DNA from: Sphingomonas sp. NBWT7
GTDB lineage: Bacteria; Pseudomonadota; Alphaproteobacteria; Sphingomonadales; Sphingomonadaceae
NCBI RefSeq assembly: GCF_014217605.1
Contig: NZ_CP043639.1
Coordinates: 1,945,501 to 2,009,500 of the forward strand
Reading direction: 5' to 3'
DNA: 64,000 nucleotides
Shown here: positions 33,508-43,136 of the stretch, piece after piece
Layout of the letters: every line of letters begins with the position of its first letter
Numbering within the stretch: the first letter of the stretch is position 1
Notes under the pieces: generated by a model
Seen by the model: only the letters and a program-made list of their open reading frames with translations
Told to the model about the DNA's origin: nothing
Databases searched by the model: none
Made by a program: the position numbers and the translations under genes

Positions 33508-34752
33508 TCAGCTCGCGCGCATCCGGGCGTGGAACAGCTTGCCCTCTTCGACCACGAAGACGATCCCCAGCACGGCGACGCCGATGCACAGGTACCCCAC
33601 CGCCAGCGGCAGCGTGGTGCCGGTGTAGGACTGACCGATCGCCGATCCCACGAACACCGCGCCGACGCTGGTGATGAAGCCCTGCACCGACGATGCCGTG
33701 CCCGCGATATGCCCCACCGGCTCCATCGCCATCGCGCCGAAGTTCGATCCGCACAGCCCGATGCATGTCATGCTGAGCGCCTGGAACACGATGTAGCTCG
33801 TCAGGCTCTCCTGCCCCGCGAGGATCAGCGCGACATGGGCGATCGACAGCACGATCAGCGCCAGTACCGCCGCCTGCGAGATCAGCCGCGTGCCGAGCCG
33901 CTCGACCAGCCGACTGTTGGCGAACGACGCGACACCCATCGCCGTCGCACAGACGCCGAACAGCAGGGTGAAGCGATCGCCCGCACCGAAGCCGTCGACG
34001 AAGATCTGCTGCGACAGCGAGACGAAGGCGATGATCCCGCCGAAGGTGAGCGCCGCGGCGAGTGCGTAGCCGATCGAGTAGCGGTTGGTGAGCGTCAGCG
34101 CGTAGCTCTCTCGCAGCCGCGTCAGCGAGATCGGTACGCGCCGCTTGACCGGCAGCGTCTCGACGAGGCGAAACGCGACCCAGGCGAGCACGAACGCCGC
34201 GAACCCGCCGAGCGCGTAGAAGATGAAGCGCCACGGCCCGATCAGCAGCAGTCCCTGCCCCAGGGTCGGCGCCATGATCGGAACGATGAAGAAGATCATC
34301 TGCGCGACCGACATGGTGCGCGCCATCTGCCGCCCGGACGACCCGTCGCGCACGATCGCCACCGCAAGCACGCGCGTCGACGCGGACATCAGCCCCTGGA
34401 GGACGCGCGCGCCGAGCAGCGCCGCGAACGTCGCCGAGCTCGCCGCGAAGACGCTCGCGCCGACGAACCCGGCGAGCGTCGCGATCAGCACCGGGCGTCG
34501 CCCGAAGCGGTCGGCTAGCGGGCCGTAGACGAGCTGCCCCATGCCGAAGCCGAGCATATAGGCGGTAATCACCCACTGCCGGTGATTGGCGGCGGCGATG
34601 GCGAGGTCATGGCCGATATCGGCGAGCGCGGGCAGCATCAGGTCGACGCCGAGCGCGTTGACCGCCATCACGGCGGCGATGAAGCACACGAATTCGCGCG
34701 GGTGCATGCCGGCGCTGGCCGGGCGGGTCTCGATCGGGGAGGCGGAAGTCAT
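33508..34752 (-). CDS. MFS multidrug exporter, Bcr/CflA family
   Basis: 414-aa 12-helix inner-membrane antiporter. MFS motif A is GPLADRFGRRPVLIATL after TM2, and the family's opening MLPALADIGHDL and Q-W-V-I-T-A-Y-M-L-G-F-G-M-G-Q run is present. Bcr/CflA proteins export drugs or, in some organisms, siderophores or cysteine. Being directly upstream of the Fur-boxed receptor on the same strand is compatible with siderophore export, but the receptor has its own regulatory region. Start at 34752 (MTSASPIETRP) was preferred to an upstream Arg-rich extension. Confidence 0.9.
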   Translation of the reverse strand: MTSASPIETRPASAGMHPREFVCFIAAVMAVNALGVDLMLPALADIGHDLAIAAANHRQWVITAYMLGFGMGQLVYGPLADRFGRRPVLIATLAGFVGASVFAASSATFAALLGARVLQGLMSASTRVLAVAIVRDGSSGRQMARTMSVAQMIFFIVPIMAPTLGQGLLLIGPWRFIFYALGGFAAFVLAWVAFRLVETLPVKRRVPISLTRLRESYALTLTNRYSIGYALAAALTFGGIIAFVSLSQQIFVDGFGAGDRFTLLFGVCATAMGVASFANSRLVERLGTRLISQAAVLALIVLSIAHVALILAGQESLTSYIVFQALSMTCIGLCGSNFGAMAMEPVGHIAGTASSVQGFITSVGAVFVGSAIGQSYTGTTLPLAVGYLCIGVAVLGIVFVVEEGKLFHARMRAS

Positions 34753-34819
34753 CGCGCGCCCTATCGGCGCGGGCGCCCGCCGCGACAAGCAAGCGATGCT
34801 TTAGCGCGCCGATCGCGCG

Positions 34820-35551
34820 TCAGAAATGCGCCAGATACCCGCCGTCGACCGCGAGCACCTGTCCGGTGACGTAGGACGCCGCCGGCGAGGCGAGGAACAG
34901 CACCGGCCCGACGATCTCCGCCGGCCGCCCCCATCGCCCGAGGCTGGTGCGGCGCGCGAGATGCGCGGCGACATCGGGATCGGCGACCATCGCATCGTTG
35001 GCGTCGGTCGCGAAATAGCCCGGCGCGACGGCGTTGACGGTGATGCCGCGCGGGCCGAGCTCGGCCGCCAGCGCGCGCGTCAGCGCGTCGAGCGCGCCCT
35101 TTGACGCCGTATAGGCCGCGTCGCCGCCGCGCGCGATCTGTCCCGCGATCGAGCTGACGTTGATGATCCGCCCGCCGGCCGGCATCCGCGCCGCGACCAG
35201 CCGGGCGAGATCGAACGGCGCGACGAGGTTCACCTCGAGCATCGCGCGCACCGCGTCGCGGTCGAGCGCGTCGATCGTGCGCCGATCGCGGCGCCCGGCG
35301 TTGTTGACGAGGATGTCGACCGGCGGGAGTCGCGCGACCAGTGCCGCCACGGCGGCGGCGTCATTCAGGTCGATCGCTGCCGCCTCTGCCCGCCCGCCCG
35401 CCGCGCGGATATGCGCCGCCACGTCCTCCAGCACCGCTGCGCGCCGACCGACCAGCACAACGTGCGCCCCCGCCCCGGCCAGCCCCTGCGCAATCTCGCG
35501 GCCGAGCCCGCCGCCCGCACCCGTCACGATCGCCCATTTGCCGTCCAGCAT
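34820..35551 (-). CDS. SDR family oxidoreductase
   Basis: 243-aa classical short-chain dehydrogenase: TGAGGGLG cofactor motif at residues 10-17, NNAG, NVSSIAGQ with the catalytic Ser, and YTASK (Y-x3-K). The C-terminal segment ITVNAVAPGYFATDAND...GRWGRPAEIVGPVLFLASPAASYVTGQVLAVDGGY resembles gluconate 5-dehydrogenase and 3-oxoacyl-ACP reductase-like members. The start ATG 35551 sits directly before the Rossmann fold; the long open frame further upstream is antisense to the TonB receptor gene. Substrate not inferable. Confidence 0.92.
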   Translation of the reverse strand: MLDGKWAIVTGAGGGLGREIAQGLAGAGAHVVLVGRRAAVLEDVAAHIRAAGGRAEAAAIDLNDAAAVAALVARLPPVDILVNNAGRRDRRTIDALDRDAVRAMLEVNLVAPFDLARLVAARMPAGGRIINVSSIAGQIARGGDAAYTASKGALDALTRALAAELGPRGITVNAVAPGYFATDANDAMVADPDVAAHLARRTSLGRWGRPAEIVGPVLFLASPAASYVTGQVLAVDGGYLAHF

Positions 35552-35680
35552 CGTTCTGTCTCCGAAGATCGCCGGACCTAGTCGGCTAGCTGCGTCATCG
35601 GCAACGGCAGCATGCCCGCGCTTCGAAGCTGAACGCTGCGTTCGCGCCCGGTTCATCGCGACAGACGTTATGACCGCCCG

Positions 35681-38104
35681 ATGACACAGATCTGGCCGTT
35701 TCTCCTCCTCGCCGCCCCCACCGCACAGCAGGCGCCCCCCGCCATGCCGCCCAGCGAAACGCCCGCGGCGCCCGCCGAAAGCGCGTTGGACGAGATCGCG
35801 GACGAGGAAACCGACGGCGAGGATATCGTCGTCACCGGCAGCCGCACGCCGCGCGGCTCGGTAATCGGCGACATCAAGCCCGAGGTGACGCTCAACGCGC
35901 GCGATATCCGCGCCTATGGCGCGAGCAACATCGGCGAGCTGCTGCAGGAATTGAGCCCGCTGACCGGCAGCATCCAGGGCCGCGGCGAGGGCCAGCCCGT
36001 CGTGCTGCTCTCCGGCCGGCGGATCAGCGGCTTTCGCGAGGTGCGCGACCTGCCGCCCGAGGCGATCGCCCGCGTCGAGATCCTGCCAGAGGAGGTTGCG
36101 CTCAAATACGGCTACCGCCCCGATCAGAAGGTGGTGAACATCGTCCTGCGTCGCCGCTTCAACGCGATCACCGCGGAGGCCGAAACGACGCTTGCCACCG
36201 ACGGCGGGCGGCAGGTGTACGAGGCCGACGTCAACTACCTGCGGCTCGCCGACAACAGCCGCTTCAGCATCGACGGCGAATATACCCGCAGCAATCCCTT
36301 GTTCGAGACGCAGCGCGCCTTTCCCGGCGCCGATCCCGATCGTACCCTGCTCGCCGCAAGCGACGCGGCGAAACTCGACGCGACGTACAACCGGACGATC
36401 TTGGGCAACATCTCCGCGACGCTTAGCGGCGGGCTGGAGGGACAGAACAGCCTCGCCGCACTCGGCCGGTCGAGCGACGGCACGCACCGGCTGCTGCGCG
36501 ACGCTCGTACGCGCACCGGCACGCTCAATTACGCGCTGAACGGCGATCTCGCGCAGTGGCGCTGGACACTGAACGGCGGCTACACCCGCGACTGGTCGAC
36601 AACGCTGACCGATCGCGACGCGGCGGCGGGTACCACGCGCGATCGCGCCCGATCGGTCGCCGAGACGATCACCAGCGAGGCAACGATCAACGGCCGCCTG
36701 TTCGATCTTCCCGCCGGCGCGGTGACGACGACGCTGAAGGCCGGCGTCACGCTGCGCGACATCACGGGCGAATCGGTTCGCGCAGGCGTGCTTCGCCCCG
36801 TCGACCTGTCGCGTGATCAGGGCAGCGGGCAGGCGAATATCGACGTGCCGATTTTGCGCAACAGCCCGGTCGGGGCGCTGTCGGCGACGATCAACGGCGG
36901 GATCGATCAGCTGTCGGATTTCGGCACGCTCGGCACCTTCGGCTACGGTTTCAACTGGCGCCCAAGCGGCGCGATCCGCCTGATCGGCTCCGTCACGCAC
37001 GAGCAGGGCGCGCCCTCGATCCAGCAGCTCGGCAACCCGCAGATCGCGACGCCCAACGTGCGCGTGCTCGATCTCACGACCGGCCAGACGGTCGACGTGA
37101 CGGTGGTGGAGGGCGGCAACGCCGGCTTGCGCGCCGATCGCCGCCGCGTTCTGAAGCTCGGCCTCACCGCCAAGCCGATCGCCGACACCAACCTGACGCT
37201 GATCGCGAACTATACCGACAGCCGGATCACTGATCCGATCGCAAGCTTCCCCACCGCTTCTCCCGAGATCGAGGCAGCGTTCCGCAACCGCTTCATCCGC
37301 GACGACGCGGGCACGCTGATTCAGATCGACAATCGCGCGGTCAATTTCACCAGCAGCCGCCAGCGCCAGATCCGCTGGGGCGTCAACTGGTCCGAGACGC
37401 TCGAAGCGCCACCGCCAACCGGCCCCGACGGCCAGCCGCTCACGCCCGAGCAGATCGAGGAGCGCCGCGCCGCCTTCCGCGAGGCACGCCGCGCCGGCAA
37501 CGCGCCCGGCGCGAGCGCCAGCGGCGTCCGCGAGCCAGGCGCCGGCCGCGGCTTCGGGCGGGGCGGCTTCGGTGGCGGCGGGGGCGGCTTTGGCGGACGC
37601 GGCGCGCGACAGGGCCGCATCCAGCTCAGCGCGTTTCATACGTGGCGGCTGGAGGACACGATCCTCGTCCGCCCCGGCGTGCCCGAACTCGATCTGCTCG
37701 GCGGCTCGGCGATCGGCTCGCGCGGCGGGCGGCCGCGGCACGAGATCGAATTCAACGCCGGCTACAACCGCAACGGCCTCGGCGTGCGCCTCAGCGGCAA
37801 TTGGGTCAGCGGCACGACGCTCAACGCCGATCCGTCGGGCGCGCCCTCCCCGCAGGATCTGGCGTTCGGCTCGCTGTTCACCAGCAACCTGCGCGTCTTC
37901 GCCGATCTCGGCCAGCAGCGCGCGTTGGTGCGCAAGGCACCGTTCTTTCGGGGTGCGCGCGTCACGCTGTCGGTCAACAATCTGTTCAATCAGCGGCTCG
38001 ACGTGCGCGATACGCTCGGCATCACCCCGATCGGCTACAACCCCTCGCTGCTCGATCCGCTCGGGCGCTCGGTTCGGCTCAGCTTCCGCAAATTGTTCTT
38101 CTAA
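35681..38104 (+). CDS. TonB-dependent receptor with Gly-rich insert
   Basis: 807-aa outer-membrane receptor. A short signal (MTQIWPFLLLAAPTAQ) and Pro/Ala-rich spacer lead to EDIVVTGSR (TonB box). The plug then runs to GQPVVLLSGRRISGFREVRDLPPEAIARVEILPEEVALKYGYRPDQKVVNIVLR. The barrel is shorter than usual and includes, at 37541-37611, a Gly/Arg/Phe-rich stretch (GRGFGRGGFGGGGGGFGGRG) after a charged EERRAAFREARRAG helix. The C-terminus ends FRKLFF. The atypical ILPEEVALKYGY plug motif defines a sphingomonad subgroup with unknown ligand. The adjacent GH130 gene is convergent. Confidence 0.9.
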   Translation: MTQIWPFLLLAAPTAQQAPPAMPPSETPAAPAESALDEIADEETDGEDIVVTGSRTPRGSVIGDIKPEVTLNARDIRAYGASNIGELLQELSPLTGSIQGRGEGQPVVLLSGRRISGFREVRDLPPEAIARVEILPEEVALKYGYRPDQKVVNIVLRRRFNAITAEAETTLATDGGRQVYEADVNYLRLADNSRFSIDGEYTRSNPLFETQRAFPGADPDRTLLAASDAAKLDATYNRTILGNISATLSGGLEGQNSLAALGRSSDGTHRLLRDARTRTGTLNYALNGDLAQWRWTLNGGYTRDWSTTLTDRDAAAGTTRDRARSVAETITSEATINGRLFDLPAGAVTTTLKAGVTLRDITGESVRAGVLRPVDLSRDQGSGQANIDVPILRNSPVGALSATINGGIDQLSDFGTLGTFGYGFNWRPSGAIRLIGSVTHEQGAPSIQQLGNPQIATPNVRVLDLTTGQTVDVTVVEGGNAGLRADRRRVLKLGLTAKPIADTNLTLIANYTDSRITDPIASFPTASPEIEAAFRNRFIRDDAGTLIQIDNRAVNFTSSRQRQIRWGVNWSETLEAPPPTGPDGQPLTPEQIEERRAAFREARRAGNAPGASASGVREPGAGRGFGRGGFGGGGGGFGGRGARQGRIQLSAFHTWRLEDTILVRPGVPELDLLGGSAIGSRGGRPRHEIEFNAGYNRNGLGVRLSGNWVSGTTLNADPSGAPSPQDLAFGSLFTSNLRVFADLGQQRALVRKAPFFRGARVTLSVNNLFNQRLDVRDTLGITPIGYNPSLLDPLGRSVRLSFRKLFF

Positions 38105-38116
38105 GGCGCGCCGGCA

Positions 38117-39403
38117 TCACGCTGGCACCATGACGCTCAGGATATCGTCGACGTTCGCCACCGCGAACGCGCTATATTCGTCGCCGATCGCATAGGGCAG
38201 CAGGATGCGCCGCCCGTGCAGCAGCCCGCCGCAGCTGTAGGTGACATTTGGTACGTAGCCGCCGCGCTCTTCGGCGCTGGGGAACAGCAGCGGTGAGGGC
38301 GTCCGCATCAGCACCTGCGCCGGATCATCCTTGTCGAGCAGGCACGCGCCGATGCAATAGCCGCGCACCATGCCGACGCCGTGGGTAAACACCAGCCAGC
38401 CCTCATCTATCTCGATCGGCGAGCCGCAATTGCCGAGCTGGACGAACTCCCACGGATATTTGGGCGCCATGATCCGCTCGCCCGCGTCCCATTCGTGCAG
38501 CGAATCCGAGCGCAGCAGCCAGATATGCTCATTGTCCTGCCGGCCGAGCATCACGAACTTGCCGTCGATCCGCCGCGGGAACAGCGCCATGCCCTTGTAG
38601 CCCGTCATCGTGCCGCCGAGCTTGCGCATCTCGAAGGTGCGCAGGTCCACCCCGCGCAGCATTTCCTGGCGCGCACTTCGCCCGTCGAACGCGGTATAGG
38701 TGCCGATCACGCTCTCGGTCCCGTCGTCATCGGTGAAGTTGACCATGCGCAGATCCTCCACCCCCGACCGCTGGCTCGGCAGGACCGGAAAGATCACTGT
38801 CTCCGACACCTCGCTGCTGTCGTCGCACAGCAGCCGTACCCAGCCGTCGTCTTCCTTTACGATCCGCGGCGGCACGCCATGCTCGCTCGCCGGATCGATG
38901 ACGACCCCCGTATCGCCGTCCCACATGCCGGTACGAAACGTCACCGAAGATACGTGCCCCTCGCCGATGCCGCGGAGCGACAGCAGGAACGGCATCTTGC
39001 CGTCCTCAAGATCGCTGTCGGGCATCCGCACCATGCTGGGGTTGAACAGGGCCGCCGATTCGAACGCATATTCCTGGCTGTAATAAGCGCCGATCAGATA
39101 GCGGTCGCACTCGTCGAGATCGTCCGCGATGCCGAGTTCGCCCTTCAGCCCATCGAACCGAGCGAGGAAGGTCGCCGCGGCATTGGGGTGGCGTTCGTCC
39201 ATCGGCGCGGCGATCAGATCGCGCATCCGCCTTCGCATATCGGGCGCGAGCGCCAGCACACGCTCGGCCACCTGCTTCATGCGCGTCGGCTGCCCGTCGG
39301 CGAAGGCGGCGGGATATTCGAAGCTGAACGGCCGGATCACGGTGCGCGACGGATCGGGTTTGAGCTCGATCGGCAATTTGGTGAAGACTTCGGCAGCGTT
39401 CAT
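38117..39403 (-). CDS. GH130-family glycoside phosphorylase/hydrolase-like protein
   Basis: 428-aa five-bladed beta-propeller type protein. Segments such as SAALFNPSMVRMPDSD, SGVEDLRMVNFTDDDGTESVIGTYTAFDG, KGMALFPRRIDGKFVMLGRQDNEHIWLLRS, and LGNCGSPIEIDEGWLVFTHGVGMVRGYCIGACLLD resemble GH130 mannoside phosphorylases. In that family the Asp in the EDxR motif acts as proton donor; here the motif reads EDLRMV. An N-terminal helical extension of about 130 residues precedes the propeller. The substrate (beta-mannoside or other) is not defined, and no carbohydrate operon surrounds it. It diverges from kaiC across 188 bp. Confidence 0.8.
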   Translation of the reverse strand: MNAAEVFTKLPIELKPDPSRTVIRPFSFEYPAAFADGQPTRMKQVAERVLALAPDMRRRMRDLIAAPMDERHPNAAATFLARFDGLKGELGIADDLDECDRYLIGAYYSQEYAFESAALFNPSMVRMPDSDLEDGKMPFLLSLRGIGEGHVSSVTFRTGMWDGDTGVVIDPASEHGVPPRIVKEDDGWVRLLCDDSSEVSETVIFPVLPSQRSGVEDLRMVNFTDDDGTESVIGTYTAFDGRSARQEMLRGVDLRTFEMRKLGGTMTGYKGMALFPRRIDGKFVMLGRQDNEHIWLLRSDSLHEWDAGERIMAPKYPWEFVQLGNCGSPIEIDEGWLVFTHGVGMVRGYCIGACLLDKDDPAQVLMRTPSPLLFPSAEERGGYVPNVTYSCGGLLHGRRILLPYAIGDEYSAFAVANVDDILSVMVPA

Positions 39404-39591
39404 CGACAGGCGTCCTACCCGATATTGGTCGCAACGGTCGCAGAACGACCCGAAGCGCCGGTGGGTCCGCCGGGCAACGAAGCCTTACAACGCGGCGCCG
39501 TTGCACCGGTGCGTAACACCGTTAGCTGCCTGTAGAGCACCGTGCTACGGATCGCACACGGGTCCGCCAGCACGGTGGACGGGGGTGATCG

Positions 39592-41076
39592 ATGACGAGC
39601 CTTTCTGATCAGGCGATGACGCGGATCGCCGGGCTGGACGACGTTCTGGCCGGCGGGTTCGAGCGCGGCCGCGTCTTCCTGCTCGAAGGAACGCCGGGCA
39701 CGGGAAAGACGACGGTCGCGCTGCAATTCTTGCTCGCCGGCGCCGCGGCAGAGGAGCGCTGCCTTTACATCACCCTGTCGGAGACGACCGACGAACTGCA
39801 CGCCACCGCGCGCGCCCACGGCTGGTCGCTGGACGGCGTCGAAGTGTACGAACTGGTGCCGCCGGAAAGCCTGCTCGACGACGATCAGCAGCAGAGCCTG
39901 CTCTATTCTTCCGATCTCGAGCTCGGCGAGACGACGCGCCGCATCTTCGAGGCGTATGAGCGGGTGAAGCCCGATCGGGTGGTGATCGACAGCCTGTCGG
40001 AAATCCGGCTGCTCGCGCAGAGCTCGCTGCGTTATCGACGTCAGATCCTGGCGATGAAGCATTATTTCGCGCGCCAGCGCGCGACCGTCCTGATGCTCGA
40101 CGACCTGACGAGCGACACCAACGACAAGACGGTCCACTCGGTCGCGCACGGCGTCGTCCGGCTGGAGGAAATGACGCCCGAATACGGCGCCGCGCGCCGC
40201 CGGATGCGCGTCGTCAAGTATCGCGGCCGGCGCTACCGCGGCGGATATCATGATTTCGCGATCCTGACGGGGGGCATCCGCGTCTTCCCGCGGCTCGTTT
40301 CGGCCGAGCACAAGGGCGAGGTCTCGCGCGCGATCGTGTCCACCGGATCACGCGAGTTCGACGGCCTGCTCGGCGGCGGGATCGATCGCGGCTCGGGCGT
40401 TTTGCTGCTCGGCCCGGCGGGATCGGGCAAGACGATTATCGCGCTGTCGATCGTCGCGCAGGCGGTGGCGCGCGGTGAGCGCGCGGCGATGTTCGTGTTC
40501 GACGAGGAAATCGGGCTGATGATCGCGCGCGCGCGCACGCTCGGTATCGATCTGCAGGCGATGATCGATGCGGGCGCGCTGCTGCTCGAACAGGTCGACG
40601 CGGCCGAACTGACGCCGGGAGAATTCAGCGACCGCGTACGCGAGAGCGTCCAGACGCTGAAGGCGCAGACGGTGGTGGTCGACAGCCTCAACGGCTACCG
40701 CGCGGCGATGCCGGGCGAGGAAGCGCTGGTGCTGCACATCCACGAATTGCTGCAATATCTCAATCGGCAAGGTGCGACGACCTTCCTTACCGTCGCGCAG
40801 CACGGACTGGTCGGCGACATGAATACGCCCGTCGACGTGACGTATCTTGCCGATACCGTGATCCTGCTGCGCTATTTCGAGGCGATGGGCCGCGTGCGCC
40901 GCGCGGTTTCGGTCCTGAAGAAGCGAATGGGCGCGCACGAGAATACGATCCGCGAGTATCAGATCGGCAGCCGCGGCGTGACGTTCGGCGATCCGCTTGA
41001 TCGCTTCCAGGGCGTGCTGCGCGGTATTCCGACGCCGGTCGGCGATCAGGTGCTGATGGATCCGGCAAAGGCATGA
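39592..41076 (+). CDS. kaiC: KaiC-like tandem RecA-domain ATPase
   Basis: 494-aa protein with two RecA/KaiC domains. CI has Walker A GTPGTGKT (residues 33-40) and Walker B region DRVVIDSLSEIRLL. CII has Walker A GPAGSGKT (274-281), the catalytic EE pair in FVFDEEIG (305-306) and TVVVDSLNGY. In CII the segment TYLADTVILLRYFEAMGRVRRAVSVLKKR aligns with the cyanobacterial phosphorylation site; Thr416-Tyr417 take the Ser431-Thr432 positions by eye. KaiA and KaiB are absent, so a classical oscillator is not implied. GGGGGTG precedes ATG 39592. It overlaps the hybrid kinase gene by 4 bp. Confidence 0.93.
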   Translation: MTSLSDQAMTRIAGLDDVLAGGFERGRVFLLEGTPGTGKTTVALQFLLAGAAAEERCLYITLSETTDELHATARAHGWSLDGVEVYELVPPESLLDDDQQQSLLYSSDLELGETTRRIFEAYERVKPDRVVIDSLSEIRLLAQSSLRYRRQILAMKHYFARQRATVLMLDDLTSDTNDKTVHSVAHGVVRLEEMTPEYGAARRRMRVVKYRGRRYRGGYHDFAILTGGIRVFPRLVSAEHKGEVSRAIVSTGSREFDGLLGGGIDRGSGVLLLGPAGSGKTIIALSIVAQAVARGERAAMFVFDEEIGLMIARARTLGIDLQAMIDAGALLLEQVDAAELTPGEFSDRVRESVQTLKAQTVVVDSLNGYRAAMPGEEALVLHIHELLQYLNRQGATTFLTVAQHGLVGDMNTPVDVTYLADTVILLRYFEAMGRVRRAVSVLKKRMGAHENTIREYQIGSRGVTFGDPLDRFQGVLRGIPTPVGDQVLMDPAKA

Positions 41077-43103
41077 AGCGCACCACCCTCTCCGAACGCG
41101 CGCTGGTGCTGGCACCGCGCGGGCGGGACGCGGCCGTGGCGACCGCCATGCTGCGAGAGGGACAGATCACCGCGACCGAATGTCACAACCTTCCCGCGCT
41201 GATCGCGGCGTTGAACGCTGGCGCCGCACTCGTCGTCGTGACGGAGGAAGCGATCGCCGATGCGGATCTTACGCCGCTCGCGGCCTGGCTTGGCGATCAG
41301 GAGGGGTGGTCCGACCTGCCGTTCGTCCTGCTGACGCGCCGTGGCGGCGGGCTAGAGCGCAACCCCGCCGCCACGCGCTATCTCGAACTGCTCGGCAACG
41401 TCACGTTCCTGGAAAGGCCGTTCCATCCCACGACGCTGATCAGTCTCGCGCGCGCCGCGCTGCGCGGGCGACGCCGGCAGTATGAGGCGCGCGCGCAACT
41501 CATCGCGCTTCGACAGAGCGAGACACGCTTTCGCACGTTGTTCGATACGATGGACGAAGGGTTCTGCGTCATCGAATTCATTCCGGGCCCGGGCGGCCCG
41601 CTTGACGATTACGTCCACGTCCAGGCCAATCCCGCCTATGAACGCCATGCCGGCATCCCGAACGTCGTCGGGCAAAAGGTACGCAGCATGGTGCCCGACG
41701 AGGCCGACGCGTGGGTCGAACTCTACCGCCGGGTGCTGTTGACCGGCGAACCGGTACGCTTCGAGCGCGAGCTCGTCGCGACGGGCCGCCACCTCGAACT
41801 CGCGGCGTTTCGCGTCGAGCCGGTCGCGCGCCGCGAAGTGGCGGTCATCTTCCAGGACATCACCGAGCGGCGCCGTGCCGAAATCGCGCTGCGCGATCTG
41901 AACGAGACGCTTGAGGGACGCGTCGAGGATGCCGTGGCGCAGCGTGAACAGGCGCAGGCGCAGCTGCACGAGGCGCAGAAACTCGAGACGCTCGGCCAGT
42001 TGACCGGCGGGGTCGCGCACGACATCAACAACCTGCTGACACCGATTACCGGCGCGCTCGACCTCCTCAATCGCCGCTACGCCGACAGCGATCCACGCGC
42101 TGCGCGGCTGCTCGACGGCGCGCTGCAATCGGCCGAACGCGCGAAGATCCTGGTCAGCCGCCTGCTCGGTTTCGCGCGGCGCCAGGCGCTGGAAACCCGC
42201 CCCGTCGACGTCGCCGCGCTGCTCGATGGGATGAGGGATCTGATTGCGAGCTCGGTCGGCGCCGGGGTCGAGATCAGCATGGCGCCGCCCGCCGATCTGC
42301 CCGCCGCGCTGGCCGATCCCAACCAGCTCGAACTCGCGTTGCTCAACCTGTGCGTCAATGCACGCGATGCGATGGAGGGCGGCGGGAAGCTGACGATCAC
42401 GGCGGAGGCGACCACCGTGCGGCGCAAGGCCGCCGGCGCGCTCAAGCCCGGGGCCTATGTCAAGCTGTCGGTGATCGATACCGGCGCCGGCATGGATGCG
42501 GCGACGCTCGCGAAGGCGGTGGAGCCGTTCTTCTCCACCAAGGGCATCGGCCGCGGCACCGGGCTCGGCCTGTCGATGGTTCATGGTCTCGCCGCGCAGC
42601 TCGGTGGCGGCTTCACCCTCACCAGTGCGCCCGGTGTCGGCACGCAGGCCGACCTCTATCTTCCGGCCGCTGCGGCGCCGGCGCAAACGATCGAGCGCAG
42701 TGCCGCGACGATCGATCCCGCCGGGCGGCGGCTGTCGATCCTGCTCGTCGACGACGAGGATCTGGTGCGTGCCGGCACCGCGGAGATGCTCCGCTCGCTC
42801 GGTCATGAGGTGCACGAAGCGTCGGGCGGGGCGAAGGCGCTGGCGCTGGTCAATCGCGGGCTCGCGATCGACGCGGTGGTGACCGACTATCTCATGCCGC
42901 GCATGAACGGCGCGCAGCTAGCGGCACAGCTGCGCCAGAGGATCGCGGCGCTCCCCGTCCTCGTCGTCACCGGCTACGCCGGCGGCGATCTCGAATTGGG
43001 CTATCCCCATCTTGCCAAGCCCTTTCGTCAGGCGGAGCTCGACGAGGCGTTACAACGGCTGGTCGAACACGCACTATCGGAAGCCATGGCGGCTGCCAGC
43101 TGA
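41073..43103 (+). CDS. hybrid histidine kinase coupled to KaiC
   Basis: 676-aa soluble kinase. Residues 8-130 form a receiver-like domain lacking the usual phospho-acceptor Asp, so a pseudo-receiver. Residues about 148-268 form a PAS domain ending in the F-Q-D-I-T-E-R-R motif. A coiled coil and HisKA follow, with His316 in GGVAHDINNLL. HATPase_c has NLCVNARDAM, DTGAGM and GRGTGLGLSMVHG. A C-terminal receiver has ILLVDDEDLVRAG and phospho-acceptor Asp in VVTDYLMPRMNG. It overlaps kaiC by ATGA, so stoichiometric expression and interaction with KaiC are likely. No transmembrane segment is seen. Confidence 0.93.
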   Translation: MKRTTLSERALVLAPRGRDAAVATAMLREGQITATECHNLPALIAALNAGAALVVVTEEAIADADLTPLAAWLGDQEGWSDLPFVLLTRRGGGLERNPAATRYLELLGNVTFLERPFHPTTLISLARAALRGRRRQYEARAQLIALRQSETRFRTLFDTMDEGFCVIEFIPGPGGPLDDYVHVQANPAYERHAGIPNVVGQKVRSMVPDEADAWVELYRRVLLTGEPVRFERELVATGRHLELAAFRVEPVARREVAVIFQDITERRRAEIALRDLNETLEGRVEDAVAQREQAQAQLHEAQKLETLGQLTGGVAHDINNLLTPITGALDLLNRRYADSDPRAARLLDGALQSAERAKILVSRLLGFARRQALETRPVDVAALLDGMRDLIASSVGAGVEISMAPPADLPAALADPNQLELALLNLCVNARDAMEGGGKLTITAEATTVRRKAAGALKPGAYVKLSVIDTGAGMDAATLAKAVEPFFSTKGIGRGTGLGLSMVHGLAAQLGGGFTLTSAPGVGTQADLYLPAAAAPAQTIERSAATIDPAGRRLSILLVDDEDLVRAGTAEMLRSLGHEVHEASGGAKALALVNRGLAIDAVVTDYLMPRMNGAQLAAQLRQRIAALPVLVVTGYAGGDLELGYPHLAKPFRQAELDEALQRLVEHALSEAMAAAS

Positions 43104-43118
43104 ACCGCACGTCGCGCG

Positions 43119-43136
43119 CCGGTACGCTGGCGTACC
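43119..43136 (+). terminator. hairpin after the kaiC-kinase operon
   Basis: CGGTACGC, TG, GCGTACCG: perfect 8-bp arms starting 16 bp after the kinase stop. No T tract follows, so it is a candidate terminator or mRNA-stabilising hairpin. A TATAGT at 43214-43219 further on could be the -10 of the pao operon. Confidence 0.4.

Noticed and set aside
33508..34752. Siderophore exporter in the receptor operon
   Set aside because: Bcr/CflA membership and position are only suggestive; a separate Fur-box promoter lies between the genes and no siderophore synthesis genes are present.
35552..37741. Long N-terminal extension of the SDR frame
   Set aside because: It is antisense to the TonB receptor; the SDR Rossmann motif starts immediately after ATG 35551.
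39592..41076. Full circadian clock locus
   Set aside because: kaiA and kaiB are absent in the window, and orphan KaiC proteins with kinases are widespread, so an oscillator cannot be claimed.
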